A program made the position numbers and the translations under genes. From NCBI GenBank assembly GCA_001767695.1, contig MELR01000008.1, positions 16,641-64,211 on the forward strand: a stretch of DNA of 47,571 nucleotides, given 5' to 3'. Shown here in pieces: positions 15,682 to 24,833 of the stretch; position 1 is the stretch's first letter; each line of letters starts with the position of its first letter. The notes beneath the pieces are model-generated. The model ran no database searches. It had not been told where the DNA came from and saw nothing but the letters and a program-made list of their open reading frames with translations. Source of the DNA: Actinobacteria bacterium RBG_16_68_21. Its GTDB lineage: Bacteria > Actinomycetota > Acidimicrobiia > Spongiisociales > UBA11373.

Positions 15682-16812
15682 ATGACCACTGTGTTGGATT
15701 CGCCCAAGGCTCGTCAGCCAGGCGACGAATTGAGTCCCGAGCTGCTCGCCGACTCCGAGCTGGTCGATCGGTATGTCGATGGTCGGCGTCGCGTCACCCG
15801 GTTGGAGGCTGAGAACGCTGCGCTGCTCGCCGAGATCGATCGCCGCCGCGCCTACGAGCCGGACTTCTTCACAACCGAGGCCTTCCTCCAGAGTCGTGTT
15901 GCCGATTCCGGAAAGGCCGCCAGGCGATGTGTTGCCGAGGCGAGGGGCCTGCAGGAGTACCCGTCGGTGGCCATGGCGTACAGAGCCGCGGAGATCGATC
16001 GGCCTCGCGTCGCCATGCTGCTCGCCGCGTCCCGGGTCTCTCCGGGTCTCTTCCAGCGGGACCAGGAGATGCTCGTCGAGACGGCATCCACGCACACGAT
16101 GGCCGGTACCCATCAGGCGTTGGAGTACTGGAAGCAGCAGGCTGATCAGGTGGCCGCGGCCGCGGACGCCGAACACCTCCACCGGAGGCGCCACCTCCAC
16201 GCTTCTCAGTCACTCGGCGGCATGGTGAGAATCGACGGCGAACTGGATCCCATCGGTGGCCGCACGGTGATCATCGCGCTGCGGTCTCTGGCCGACGCGG
16301 GCGCTATCGACCGCGTCGACGATCGGACTCCGGAACAGCGTCGCGCCGACGCCCTCGTCGAGTTGTGCGCTGACCATCTCCAACACGGCGACGTGGCGGA
16401 GTCCGGTGGCTCGAAGCCCCAGGTGATAGTCACCGTATCCCTGGACGCTCTTCGCGGCCGCGCCGGGGAACCATGCGAACTCGACGCGGAGACGGTGATC
16501 ACGCCTGAAGCGGCTCGGCGGATCGCTTGCGATGCGAGTGTGAGTCGGGTCCTAATGAGAGGTGAATCGGAGGTGTTGGACGTGGGGCGGACCACCCGAG
16601 TGGTACCGGCCGCAATCAGGCGTGCCCTTGTGGTTCGTGACAAGGGGTGCACCCACCCCGGGTGTGATCGACCCCACCATTGGTGTGACGTCCATCACGT
16701 CGTGCATTGGGCGGATGGTGGCGATACCGGTCTCGAAAATCTCGTGCTTCTCTGTCGTCGCCACCATCGGACGGCTCACGAAGGGCGAACTTCAGGTCAA
16801 TCGCGGGAGTGA
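15682..16812 (+). CDS. DUF222 / HNH endonuclease (13E12-type) protein
   Basis: A 376-residue protein with an N-terminal helical DUF222 domain (about 25-290) and a C-terminal HNH nuclease domain (about 315-370): CTHPGCDRP, then WCDVHHVVHWADGG, LENLVLLCRRHH and TAHEG, which supply the catalytic histidines and zinc-site cysteines. Such proteins are abundant multi-copy families in Actinobacteria, related to the mycobacterial REP13E12 elements, and their function is poorly known. ATG start at 15682 with a weak upstream ribosome site. It stands alone between unrelated housekeeping genes, which fits independent gain. No terminal repeats are visible around it. Confidence 0.9.
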   Translation: MTTVLDSPKARQPGDELSPELLADSELVDRYVDGRRRVTRLEAENAALLAEIDRRRAYEPDFFTTEAFLQSRVADSGKAARRCVAEARGLQEYPSVAMAYRAAEIDRPRVAMLLAASRVSPGLFQRDQEMLVETASTHTMAGTHQALEYWKQQADQVAAAADAEHLHRRRHLHASQSLGGMVRIDGELDPIGGRTVIIALRSLADAGAIDRVDDRTPEQRRADALVELCADHLQHGDVAESGGSKPQVIVTVSLDALRGRAGEPCELDAETVITPEAARRIACDASVSRVLMRGESEVLDVGRTTRVVPAAIRRALVVRDKGCTHPGCDRPHHWCDVHHVVHWADGGDTGLENLVLLCRRHHRTAHEGRTSGQSRE

Positions 16813-16856
16813 CCGCGGCTTTCCGGCCACGGTGCGAGGTGTGATCGAACACCGGT

Positions 16857-16875
16857 ATGCCTGGCGAACCGGCAT
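16857..16875. terminator. Bulged hairpin after the DUF222/HNH gene
   Basis: ATGCC, a bulged T and GG pair with CC and GGCAT around a CGAA loop, giving a 7-bp stem 44 bases after the HNH stop codon and 35 bases before the M24 peptidase start. It could be a terminator or leader hairpin; there is no T-run. Confidence 0.25.
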
Positions 16876-16910
16876 TCAGGCGCAGTCTGAGCCTCACTAC
16901 CCTCTGTCCG

Positions 16911-18008
16911 ATGTTCCCCGAGTTCGACTACTCCGCTCGTCTCGATCGCGCTCGTCATCTGATGGTGCAGCGGAACCTCGACGTGCTCCTGCTCTCGGTG
17001 GGAGCCGACCTGCCCTACTTCTCCGGGTATGAGGCGATGCCCCTGGAGCGTCTCACCGCGCTGGTGATCCCCCGGGACGGCACCGCCACCATGGTGGTTC
17101 CCCGTCTGGAGGCGCCGCGGGTCGAGCCCCGGGGGGATGCCTTCGTGACCAGGCCATGGGACGAAGACGAGAACCCCATCGACATCGCGGTGTCTCTCAT
17201 GGGCACACCATCTTCGGTCGCCGTCGGTGACCCCACCTGGTCGGTGTTCCTTCTCGCCCTTCAGGAGGCCCTTCCCACAGCCCGATTCGTTTCGGCCACG
17301 CCGCTCACTCGCGAGTTGCGCATGCGCAAGGAATCCGAGGAGGTGGACTGGCTCCGTGCCGCCGCCGTGGCCACCGATCGGGTCGTGGCCCGCCTCGATG
17401 AGATCCGCTTCTCCGGTCGAACCGAACAGGAGCTCTCCCGTATCGTCGCCGAGATGACCCTCGAGGAGGGTCATGACTTGGCCACATTCGCCATCGTCGC
17501 CTCCGGTCCCAACGCCGCCTCTCCACATCACGAGGCGGGTGACCGGGTGATCGAGATGGGCGAGACCGTCGTGGTCGATTTCGGGGGACGGCTCCGCGGA
17601 TACTGCTCGGACACAACGCGCACATTCCACACCGGTGAGCCCACTGACGAGGTCGCCGGGGCATTCGCGACTCTCGAGTCTGCGCAGGCAGCCGCCCGGG
17701 CCGCGGTGGCGCCCGGCGTGGCAGCCGAGCACGTCGACCGGGCGGCGCGGGCTGTTATCACCGACGCCGGCTACGGCGAGCTGTTCATCCACCGCACCGG
17801 CCACGGGATCGGTGTAGAGGTGCACGAGCACCCTTACATCGTCGAAGGCAACGGGCTCCCGCTGGAACCCGGGATGGCCTTTTCGATCGAGCCGGGGATC
17901 TACCGGCCGGGCTTCTGGGGCATGCGGATCGAGGACATCGTCGTGTGCGCCGGCGACGGCGTCGACGAGCTGAATCGTTCACCGCGCCGACTGCACATCG
18001 TCGGCTGA
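16911..18008 (+). CDS. M24-family metallopeptidase (Xaa-Pro aminopeptidase/prolidase-like)
   Basis: A 365-residue cytosolic peptidase of the pita-bread fold. Residues 1-140 form the creatinase-like N-domain and 145-360 the catalytic domain. The five metal ligands are visible: D223 in VVDFGG, D234 in YCSDTTRT, H298 in RTGHGIG, E327 in FSIEPGIY and E341 in RIEDIV; H207 and H305 are the supporting histidines. It removes N-terminal residues preceding proline or cleaves X-Pro dipeptides. ATG at 16911 is chosen because the N-domain starts at once; the open frame upstream has no family similarity. No operon partner beyond the transketolase that follows 31 bases later. Confidence 0.93.
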   Translation: MFPEFDYSARLDRARHLMVQRNLDVLLLSVGADLPYFSGYEAMPLERLTALVIPRDGTATMVVPRLEAPRVEPRGDAFVTRPWDEDENPIDIAVSLMGTPSSVAVGDPTWSVFLLALQEALPTARFVSATPLTRELRMRKESEEVDWLRAAAVATDRVVARLDEIRFSGRTEQELSRIVAEMTLEEGHDLATFAIVASGPNAASPHHEAGDRVIEMGETVVVDFGGRLRGYCSDTTRTFHTGEPTDEVAGAFATLESAQAAARAAVAPGVAAEHVDRAARAVITDAGYGELFIHRTGHGIGVEVHEHPYIVEGNGLPLEPGMAFSIEPGIYRPGFWGMRIEDIVVCAGDGVDELNRSPRRLHIVG

Positions 18009-18039
18009 GACGGGCGAGGCTCTCGGTACCCTCCGGCGC

Positions 18040-19986
18040 ATGAATATCGATCAACTCGTCGCCGACACGATTCGCATCCTCTCGATGGATGGGGTGCAGC
18101 GGGCGAACAGCGGCCACCCCGGCATGCCGATGGGAATGGCCGACATCGCCGAGGTGCTGTGGACCCGGCATCTGCTCGTCGATCCAACCGATCCCACGTG
18201 GTCGGACCGCGATCGGTTTGTCCTCTCCAACGGCCACGGATCCATGCTGCTCTACTCGCTGCTCCACCTTTCTGGCTTTCCGCTGACGATGGATGACCTC
18301 AAGAGCTTTCGGCAGTGGGGGTCGGTGACACCGGGCCACCCGGAGCGGGATCCGGTGCGGGGAATCGAGATGACCACCGGTCCGTTGGGCCAGGGGTTCG
18401 GCACCGCGGTCGGCATGGCGATGGCGGAGGCCCACCTCCGGGCCGTCTTCGGTCCCGATCTCATCGACCATCACACCTACGTATTCGTCGGTGACGGCGA
18501 TCTCATGGAGGGGATCTCCTCGGAGGCCGCATCACTCGCCGGCCGGCTGGGGCTCGCCAAGCTGGTCTGCTTGTACGACGACAACCACATCTCGATCGAA
18601 GGGGACACCGACCTTGCCTTCCGCGAGGACGTCCCCGGGAGATTCGCCGCTCTCGGCTGGCATGTGGCGGCGGTCGACGGCCACGACCGATCGGCCGTCG
18701 ACGAGGCGATCACCGTCGCCAAGGCCGATCCGCGCCCATCGCTGATCGCCTGCCGGACTCACATCGCCTACGGCGCCCCGACCAAGCAAGACTCCGCGGA
18801 CTCCCATGGGTCACCCCTGGGCGAAGCCGAGATCGCCGGAGCCAAGAAGGCGATGGGATGGGATCTCCCGCCTTTTGAGGTGCCGGCAGAGGTCTACGGG
18901 CTGTTCCGGGAGGCGATGGCGCGAGGTACGGAGGCTCGGCGGGCGTGGGAAGGTCGGCGCGACGCCTGGCTGGCATCCGATCCCGCGCGAGCCTCGCAGT
19001 GGGCTGCCCACTGGGATCCGCCGCCGATCGACCTATCCGACATCCGGTTCGAGAGGGGCTCGAAGATGGCAACGCGCAAGGCGTCGGGAGTGGTCATCAA
19101 TGCCCTCGCCTCCCGCACGCCGACGCTCATCGGGGGCTCAGCCGATCTGGCGCCGTCGACCAACACGATGATCAGGGACTCGCCGGGCATACAGGACGAT
19201 CCCGCCGGTCGCAACATCCACTTCGGTGTGCGGGAGCACGCCATGGGCGCTGCGGTGAACGGGATGGCCGTGCACGGCGGCCTCCGTCCCTTCGGTGCGA
19301 CCTTCTTCGTGTTCAACGACTACATGAGACCGGCGACCCGGCTGGCGGCGCTCATGGAGGCGCCGAGCATCTTTGTGTATACCCACGACTCGGTCTTCCT
19401 CGGCGAGGACGGCCCGACCCACCAGCCGATCGAGCAACTCGCCTCCCTGCGGGCCATGCCGGGGATGTGGGTGATCAGACCCGCCGACGCCACCGAGACC
19501 GCCGAAGCCTGGGCGCTGGCCATGGCGAGAACCGAAGGTCCCACCTGCATCGTCCTCACCCGGCAGGATCTCCCCGTGTTGGAACGCAGTACCGGGGGCG
19601 GCGTGATGCGCGGGGGATACGTGCTGCGCTCCGGTGACGACGCGGTCCTGGTGGCGACCGGTTCCGAGGTTGCCCTCGCCCTGGAGACCGCCGAGCTCAT
19701 CGGGAAACGTGGGGTCGGCCTCCGGGTCGTCTCCCTGCCGTGCTGGGAGGCGTTCTTCGCCCAGGACGACGCCTACCGGGCTTTGGTACTGGGGGAGGAC
19801 CTCCCCCGCGCCTCACTCGAAGCGGCGGCCACCTTCGGATGGGAGCGAGTGGTCGGTGGCGACGGGCTCATGATCGGCATCGACCGTTTCGGAGCCTCAG
19901 CCCCGGCGGCGCGGCTCGCCGAGGAGTTTGGCTTCACTCCCGCGGCGGTGGCCGATCGCATCACCAGATGGCTGGCACGGCGCTGA
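18040..19986 (+). CDS. tkt: Transketolase
   Basis: A 648-residue TPP enzyme of the pentose phosphate pathway that moves two-carbon units between ketose and aldose phosphates. Full-length for the family. Visible landmarks are the N-terminal [25 protein letters not shown], the TPP-binding [18 protein letters not shown] to NHISIEGDT, and the second signature [20 protein letters not shown] with the catalytic histidines. ATG start at 18040. A very short gap after the M24 peptidase gene may allow read-through. No transaldolase or other pentose genes are nearby. Confidence 0.97.
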   Translation: MNIDQLVADTIRILSMDGVQRANSGHPGMPMGMADIAEVLWTRHLLVDPTDPTWSDRDRFVLSNGHGSMLLYSLLHLSGFPLTMDDLKSFRQWGSVTPGHPERDPVRGIEMTTGPLGQGFGTAVGMAMAEAHLRAVFGPDLIDHHTYVFVGDGDLMEGISSEAASLAGRLGLAKLVCLYDDNHISIEGDTDLAFREDVPGRFAALGWHVAAVDGHDRSAVDEAITVAKADPRPSLIACRTHIAYGAPTKQDSADSHGSPLGEAEIAGAKKAMGWDLPPFEVPAEVYGLFREAMARGTEARRAWEGRRDAWLASDPARASQWAAHWDPPPIDLSDIRFERGSKMATRKASGVVINALASRTPTLIGGSADLAPSTNTMIRDSPGIQDDPAGRNIHFGVREHAMGAAVNGMAVHGGLRPFGATFFVFNDYMRPATRLAALMEAPSIFVYTHDSVFLGEDGPTHQPIEQLASLRAMPGMWVIRPADATETAEAWALAMARTEGPTCIVLTRQDLPVLERSTGGGVMRGGYVLRSGDDAVLVATGSEVALALETAELIGKRGVGLRVVSLPCWEAFFAQDDAYRALVLGEDLPRASLEAAATFGWERVVGGDGLMIGIDRFGASAPAARLAEEFGFTPAAVADRITRWLARR

Positions 19987-20050
19987 CCGACTCGAACCAA
20001 TGGCACAGACCGGCGGGAGACCCGAGAATGGTGGCAAAGAAAGGACGGTC

Positions 20051-20248
20051 ATGGCCGACGAGCAGGAACGTGACAAGCCGGACATCGCCGAGCTCGCCCG
20101 AGCGGCTGCCGACGCGGTGGCCAAGCTCGCCGTCGAGGTGGGACACCTGGTGATGGAAGGCGTCAAGTCGGCATGGGAGAGCGCACGCAACGGAGGGGAT
20201 GAGACCGCGCCTACCGGCGACATCCCTCAAGACGACCCCGAGGCCTGA
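20051..20248 (+). CDS. Small acidic helical protein of unknown function
   Basis: A 65-residue protein. The central part, about residues 10-45, is predicted to be one amphipathic helix (ELARAAADAVAKLAVEVGHL), with an acidic, disordered-looking tail. I do not recognise the family. ATG at 20051 with AAAGGA 7 bases upstream gives a credible start. It follows transketolase by 64 bases and its stop lies one base from the stop of the convergent sulfurylase/kinase gene. In composition it loosely resembles the small helical protein at 9068. Confidence 0.6.
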   Translation: MADEQERDKPDIAELARAAADAVAKLAVEVGHLVMEGVKSAWESARNGGDETAPTGDIPQDDPEA

Positions 20249-20249
20249 G

Positions 20250-21977
20250 TCACTCTCGACTGGCGTCGATGAAGCCCTCCGACTCGAGGTGGAGGATGAT
20301 CCGCTGCGCCGCCTCGTCGGGGCTGAGCTCGGTGGTGTCGATCACCAACTCGGCGTCCGTGGGCTCCTCGTAGGGATCCGAGACGCCGGTGAACTCCTTG
20401 ATGATCCCGGCGCGCGCCTTGGCGTACAGGCCCTTGCGGTCGCGTTGCTCACAGACCTCGATCGGCGTCGCAACATGGACCAAGGTGAAGCCGCCCAGCG
20501 GCTCGATGAGGCGTCGTACCTGCGCTCGTACGGCGGCGTAGGGCGCGATGGGGGCGCAGATGGCGATCCCGCCGTTCTTGGTGATCTCCGACGCCACGTA
20601 GCCGATCCTGAGGATGTTGAGGTCGCGATGCTCCTTGGAGAAGCCCAGTTCTGACGACAGGTTCTTGCGCACCAGGTCGCCGTCGAGCAGCGTCACCGGG
20701 CGGCCGCCCATTTCGAGCAGCTTGACCCTGAGGACGTTGGCAACCGTCGACTTGCCCGACCCGGATAGGCCGGTGAAGAACACGGTGAAACCCTGGCGGC
20801 TGCGGGGCGGATGGGTGCGTCTGAGTTCGTCCGCCACCTTGGGGAAGGTGAACCACTCGGGTATCTCCCGGCCGGCCTGCAGCCGGTCCCTCAACTCGGT
20901 GCCCGAGATCGACAGGGTGCGCGTTCCCTCCGGCACCTCGTCGACCGGGGCGTAGGTATCGCTGTCGGGCAGGTAGACCATCATCTTGAAATCGACCATC
21001 GCCACGCCGAGTTCCTCTTCATGGGCCGAGAGCAACTCCTGGGCCTCGTAGGGCCCGTAGAACGGCGTACCCGACGAATCGCTCCCCGGGCCGGCATGGT
21101 CCCGGCCCACGATCAGGTGGGTGCACCCGTGGTTCTTGCGGATGATGGCGTGCCACACGGCCTCCCGTGGGCCGCCCATGCGCATCGCCAGCGGGAGCAG
21201 TGCCAGTTCGGCGGTGTTGGCGGGGTAGCGGGGCATGATCGCCTGGTAGGCCCGCACCCGTGTGTAATGGTCCACGTCGCCCGGCTTGGTCATTCCGACC
21301 ACCGGGTGCACCAGCAGGTTGGCTTCGACCTCTCGGGCCGCCCGGACGGTCAGTTCCAGGTGGGCGCGGTGCATCGGGTTGCGGGTCTGGAACGCCACGA
21401 TGCGGCGCCAGCCCCTCTTGGCGAAGCGGGCTCGCAGCTCGGCCGGCGACATGCGCAGCGTCTTGAAGTCGTAGTGGTGAGGAGGCTCGACCTGCTCGAC
21501 CCGGCCCCCGAGGTAGAAGGGAGCGGCCTCGCCGAGGAGGTGGGAAACGCCGGGATGCTCCCGGTTGAGGGAGCCGAACACCATCTCGGCCTCACGCTCG
21601 AGGTCCGGCTGCCACACGTCGTCGATGTGGAGCACGGCGATCATCACGCCCTCGTCGTCGCGCAGAGCAAGCTTGTTGCCCGGCTCGACCGAGGCTGCCA
21701 TCTCCTCGGTGACATCGAGCGTGATCGGAATCGGCCACAGGGTCCCGTCGGCGAGTCGCATCTCGGCAACCACTCGCTCGTAGTCCGCCTTGCCGAGGAA
21801 GCCGGTCAGCGGCGAGAACCCGCCGTTGGCGAGCAGCTCGAGGTCGCACAGCTGTCGGGGGGTGAGATCGAGCGAGGGCCAATCCAGGCTCTGCGCCTTC
21901 AATTCGGCGGCTCGCTCTGGACTCACCTGCAGGTCGATGAGGGCGCCGCCCTGCGGCGCGATGAGGCTGTCGGTCAC
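20250..21977 (-). CDS. sat/cysC: Bifunctional ATP sulfurylase / APS kinase
   Basis: A 575-residue fusion that activates sulfate in two steps: sulfate and ATP to APS, then APS and ATP to PAPS. Residues about 1-385 are the homo-oligomeric type ATP sulfurylase, with QTRNPMHRAH at 197-206 and GRDHAGPG at 291-298. Residues about 395-575 are the APS kinase with the P-loop GLSGSGKS at 403-410, DGD at 432-434, and the lid GLYAKARAG. The order is sulfurylase then kinase, the reverse of animal PAPS synthetases. GTG at 21977 has GGAAGG 7 bases upstream and fits the family N-terminus; the open frame runs 19 residues further. No sulfite-forming genes are next to it, so the PAPS fate (assimilation or sulfation) is open. 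Confidence 0.95.
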   Translation of the reverse strand: MTDSLIAPQGGALIDLQVSPERAAELKAQSLDWPSLDLTPRQLCDLELLANGGFSPLTGFLGKADYERVVAEMRLADGTLWPIPITLDVTEEMAASVEPGNKLALRDDEGVMIAVLHIDDVWQPDLEREAEMVFGSLNREHPGVSHLLGEAAPFYLGGRVEQVEPPHHYDFKTLRMSPAELRARFAKRGWRRIVAFQTRNPMHRAHLELTVRAAREVEANLLVHPVVGMTKPGDVDHYTRVRAYQAIMPRYPANTAELALLPLAMRMGGPREAVWHAIIRKNHGCTHLIVGRDHAGPGSDSSGTPFYGPYEAQELLSAHEEELGVAMVDFKMMVYLPDSDTYAPVDEVPEGTRTLSISGTELRDRLQAGREIPEWFTFPKVADELRRTHPPRSRQGFTVFFTGLSGSGKSTVANVLRVKLLEMGGRPVTLLDGDLVRKNLSSELGFSKEHRDLNILRIGYVASEITKNGGIAICAPIAPYAAVRAQVRRLIEPLGGFTLVHVATPIEVCEQRDRKGLYAKARAGIIKEFTGVSDPYEEPTDAELVIDTTELSPDEAAQRIILHLESEGFIDASRE

Positions 21978-22108
21978 GTCACGTCCTTCCGAATTCGGCG
22001 CTCTTGGGTCGCGCCGAGGCGAGATCGGTTCCACCGGGGGCTCCGGGGGGAGTGTACCGGGGACGCACCGGGTGCTCTCCGGGATCCGGTTCCTAGACTC
22101 GCCCGACC

Positions 22109-22774
22109 GTGGACGTCTCTCCTTCGATCGTGCTGGCGACCTGGGCCGGAGGTGTCGCCGCGGCGACGGCCGTGGTCGGCTCGTGGAGGATCGTCGGCCC
22201 GGGCTTCAGCCGCCTTGCCGCCGCGGTGACGCTGGGGCTCGGAATCCCCGCCGCCCTGGGATCGTCCACCGCCTGGGACTGGGTGGGATGCAGCTGCGCG
22301 GCAGCGGCGTTCATTGCCGCCGGAGGTCGATCACCGGTCGTCTGGCTCATGGGAGCCGCCGCGGCGGGCTTCGTCGCCGCCGCGGCGATCGACGGGGTGC
22401 CGGTCGCCGCCGTCAGCGGCGGGCTGCTGCTCGGCGGAGTCACTTCGACGATGATCCTCGGCCACTGGTATCTGGTCGATCCCCGCCTGCCGCGGCGGGC
22501 CTTGCGGACGCTCGACGCCGCCGGCGCGTTGGGAATGGTGGTGGATTTCGGGGTGCTGGCGATTATGGGGGCGATCCCGTGGGAATGGGCGGACGCAGCC
22601 TTCGGGGCGGGGTTCGTGCTCCTGGCCGTGACCACGACCGTATTGATGACCGCGGTGTGGTTCGCCCTCGGGGAGACCGGATACTCCGGGGTGATGGCCG
22701 CCACCGGCCTTTCCTACCTGGCGGTGCTCACCGCATTCGGGAGCGCGGTGCTGGGGAGGATCCTTGCTGGCTGA
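22109..22774 (+). CDS. Integral membrane protein of unknown function
   Basis: A 221-residue, strongly hydrophobic protein with about six or seven transmembrane segments, rich in Ala, Gly and Val. Short loops include ILGHWYLVDPRLPRRALR and IPWEWAD. I do not recognise a family motif. GTG start at 22109 is adopted because it opens the first hydrophobic segment; it is divergent from the sulfurylase/kinase gene, with 131 bases between the starts. The histidine and tyrosine of GHWYLVDP, at the cytoplasm or membrane boundary, are the only candidate functional residues I would note. The adenosyltransferase gene follows by 45 bases. Confidence 0.7.
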   Translation: MDVSPSIVLATWAGGVAAATAVVGSWRIVGPGFSRLAAAVTLGLGIPAALGSSTAWDWVGCSCAAAAFIAAGGRSPVVWLMGAAAAGFVAAAAIDGVPVAAVSGGLLLGGVTSTMILGHWYLVDPRLPRRALRTLDAAGALGMVVDFGVLAIMGAIPWEWADAAFGAGFVLLAVTTTVLMTAVWFALGETGYSGVMAATGLSYLAVLTAFGSAVLGRILAG

Positions 22775-22819
22775 GAGCGGCCTCAGGTCGTCCGCGGACC
22801 GCCTCGTACAATCTCGCTG

Positions 22820-23371
22820 GTGAAGATCTACACGCGCGGTGGCGACGACGGGTCGACGGGCTTGTTCCACGGCGGACGCGTCGCCAAGGACGAATCCGGC
22901 CCGGAGGCCTATGGCACCGTGGACGAAGCCGTGTCGGCGCTCGGTGTCGCTCGTGCCTCCGCCACCGGGGTGCTCCATGACCGGATCCTCGAGGTGCAGC
23001 GTGAGCTGTTCGTCGCCGGTGCGGAACTCGCCACCACGCCCGCCAAGCGGGGGATGCTCGAGGCGGGCACCAGCCTGGTGACGAACGAGATGGTGACCGA
23101 GCTCGAGGGCCGCATCGATGCGGTTGAGGCCGAGCGCGGCCTCCCCCGGGAGTTCATCGTCCCCGGTGGCTCACCGGCGGCCGCCGCCCTCGACCTGGCG
23201 CGCTCCATCACGCGGCGAGCGGAACGACGCGCTGTCGCCCACATCCGGTCCAGCGGCATCCACGACTCGGTCGTGGTGCCCTATCTGAACCGGCTCGCCG
23301 ATTACCTGTATGTGCTGGCCCGCTCTGCCGAGACGGCATGGGTGCCCAGCCGGAGCCAGGAGGGCCAGTGA
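22820..23371 (+). CDS. pduO: Cob(I)yrinic acid a,c-diamide / cob(I)alamin adenosyltransferase, PduO type
   Basis: A 183-residue ATP:corrinoid adenosyltransferase that makes adenosylcobalamin from cob(I)alamin and ATP. It opens with the family signature KIYTRGGDDGSTGLFHGGRV, which binds ATP, and has RSITRRAERRAV and YLNRLADYLYVLAR, the helices that form the active site at the trimer interface. GTG start at 22820. The stop overlaps the pepA start by GTGA. The product is the cofactor for the methylmalonyl-CoA mutase encoded about 10 kb downstream, a functional but not operonic link. Confidence 0.95.
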   Translation: MKIYTRGGDDGSTGLFHGGRVAKDESGPEAYGTVDEAVSALGVARASATGVLHDRILEVQRELFVAGAELATTPAKRGMLEAGTSLVTNEMVTELEGRIDAVEAERGLPREFIVPGGSPAAAALDLARSITRRAERRAVAHIRSSGIHDSVVVPYLNRLADYLYVLARSAETAWVPSRSQEGQ

Positions 23372-24810
23372 TCGAGTTCCGCGGCGACCTCCCCGGGGCG
23401 GAGTCCGCCTCGGGTCTCGCCCTCGGCGTGGTCGAGGGCCGTGTGTTCGATGAGACCGGGCGTGGGCTGATGGGGCAGCTGCCCTGGTTGGAGCATCATC
23501 TCGACGACGCCGAGTTCATCGGCAAGACCGGCCAACTGCTGGTGGTGCCGGGCGGCGAAGGGAGCGCCTACCGGCGAATCGCCTTTGTCGGACTGGGAAG
23601 TGATCCGACTGCCGAACAGGTGCGTCGCGCCGCCGGCAGTGCCGCCCGCGCCTTGGAGCAGATGCCTTCGGTGGCCACGACTCTCCACGATCATCCGCTC
23701 GCCGGATCGGCCGAGGGGGTGGGGATGGGGTTCGTTCTCGGCTCGTACGGATTCCATCGGCACAAGAGCGAACCCAAGCCGTCGGCGATCGAATCGATCG
23801 TGCTGCTCGGCGGCGGTGATGCCGCCGTCGCCGAGGCGCGGCGGGGGGCGACGATCGCCGCCGGGGTCACCTTCGCCCGCGATCTGATCAACACCCCGGC
23901 GATCGGCAAGGCGCCGGCGACGCTGGCACAGATCGCGGTCGACATGGCTGCCGAATCCGGGCTGCGGTCCCGGGTGCTCGACGGCCAGCAGATCGAAGCG
24001 GAAGGCCTCGGTGGTCTGCGCGGCGTTTCGCTGGGGGCAGCCAATCCTCCCCGCCTCGTCGAGCTCTGGTATGAGCCGGCGGATGCCAAGGCATTTCTGG
24101 CGGTGGTCGGCAAAGGAATCGTATTCGATTCGGGAGGGCTGTCGCTGAAGACGGCGGAGGGCATGGAGACGATGAAGACCGACATGTCGGGAGCGGCGGC
24201 GGTCTTCGGGGCGATGAAGGTGATCGCCGCACTGGGCCTCCCGGTCAGAGTGCTCGGCATTGCTCCTCTCACCGAGAACATGCCGGGCGGCGGGGCGCTG
24301 CGGCCGGGCGATGTCCTCACGGCCAGGAACGGCAAGACGATCGAGGTCCTCAACACCGACGCCGAGGGCCGTCTGGTATTGGCCGACGGGCTATCGCTGG
24401 CTGCCGAGCAGAGTCCCGATCTCATCGTGGACATCGCCACCCTGACCGGTTCGTGCGCCGTGGCCCTGGGGGACAAGATCGCCGGGTTGTTCGGAGCCGA
24501 CGAGCCCACGGGCCGAGTCCAGGCCGCGGCCGATGCCGCCGGTGAGCGGGTATGGCGCCTGCCGCTTCCGGAGGACTACCGGAAGAACATCGATTCCGAC
24601 GTGGCCGACATGAAGAACACCGGCACCCGCTACGGAGGGGCGATTCACGCCGCTCTGCTGCTCAAGGAATTCGTGGGCGATGTGCCCTGGGCACACCTCG
24701 ACATCGCCGGGCCCGCCCGGGCCACCGAAGCCGAGCACTACGTGGCCAAGGGTGCCACCGGGTTCGGGGTGCGGACCATCGTGCAACTCGCCAGGGACAT
24801 GGCGAAGTGA
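23368..24810 (+). CDS. pepA: Leucyl aminopeptidase, M17 family
   Basis: A 480-residue cytosolic metallo-aminopeptidase. The catalytic C-terminal domain has the family signature NTDAEGRL at 329-336, VGKGIVFDSGG with K249 and D254, and KTDMSG with D272, giving the two-metal site with D331 and E333. The N-terminal domain (1-160) is divergent, as is usual for M17. GTG start at 23368 overlaps the adenosyltransferase stop (GTGA); the in-frame start at 23338 lies within that gene and is less likely. The two are probably co-transcribed though functionally unrelated. Confidence 0.95.
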   Translation: MIEFRGDLPGAESASGLALGVVEGRVFDETGRGLMGQLPWLEHHLDDAEFIGKTGQLLVVPGGEGSAYRRIAFVGLGSDPTAEQVRRAAGSAARALEQMPSVATTLHDHPLAGSAEGVGMGFVLGSYGFHRHKSEPKPSAIESIVLLGGGDAAVAEARRGATIAAGVTFARDLINTPAIGKAPATLAQIAVDMAAESGLRSRVLDGQQIEAEGLGGLRGVSLGAANPPRLVELWYEPADAKAFLAVVGKGIVFDSGGLSLKTAEGMETMKTDMSGAAAVFGAMKVIAALGLPVRVLGIAPLTENMPGGGALRPGDVLTARNGKTIEVLNTDAEGRLVLADGLSLAAEQSPDLIVDIATLTGSCAVALGDKIAGLFGADEPTGRVQAAADAAGERVWRLPLPEDYRKNIDSDVADMKNTGTRYGGAIHAALLLKEFVGDVPWAHLDIAGPARATEAEHYVAKGATGFGVRTIVQLARDMAK

Positions 24811-24833
24811 CATACATGAGTCGGGAGTAGCCT

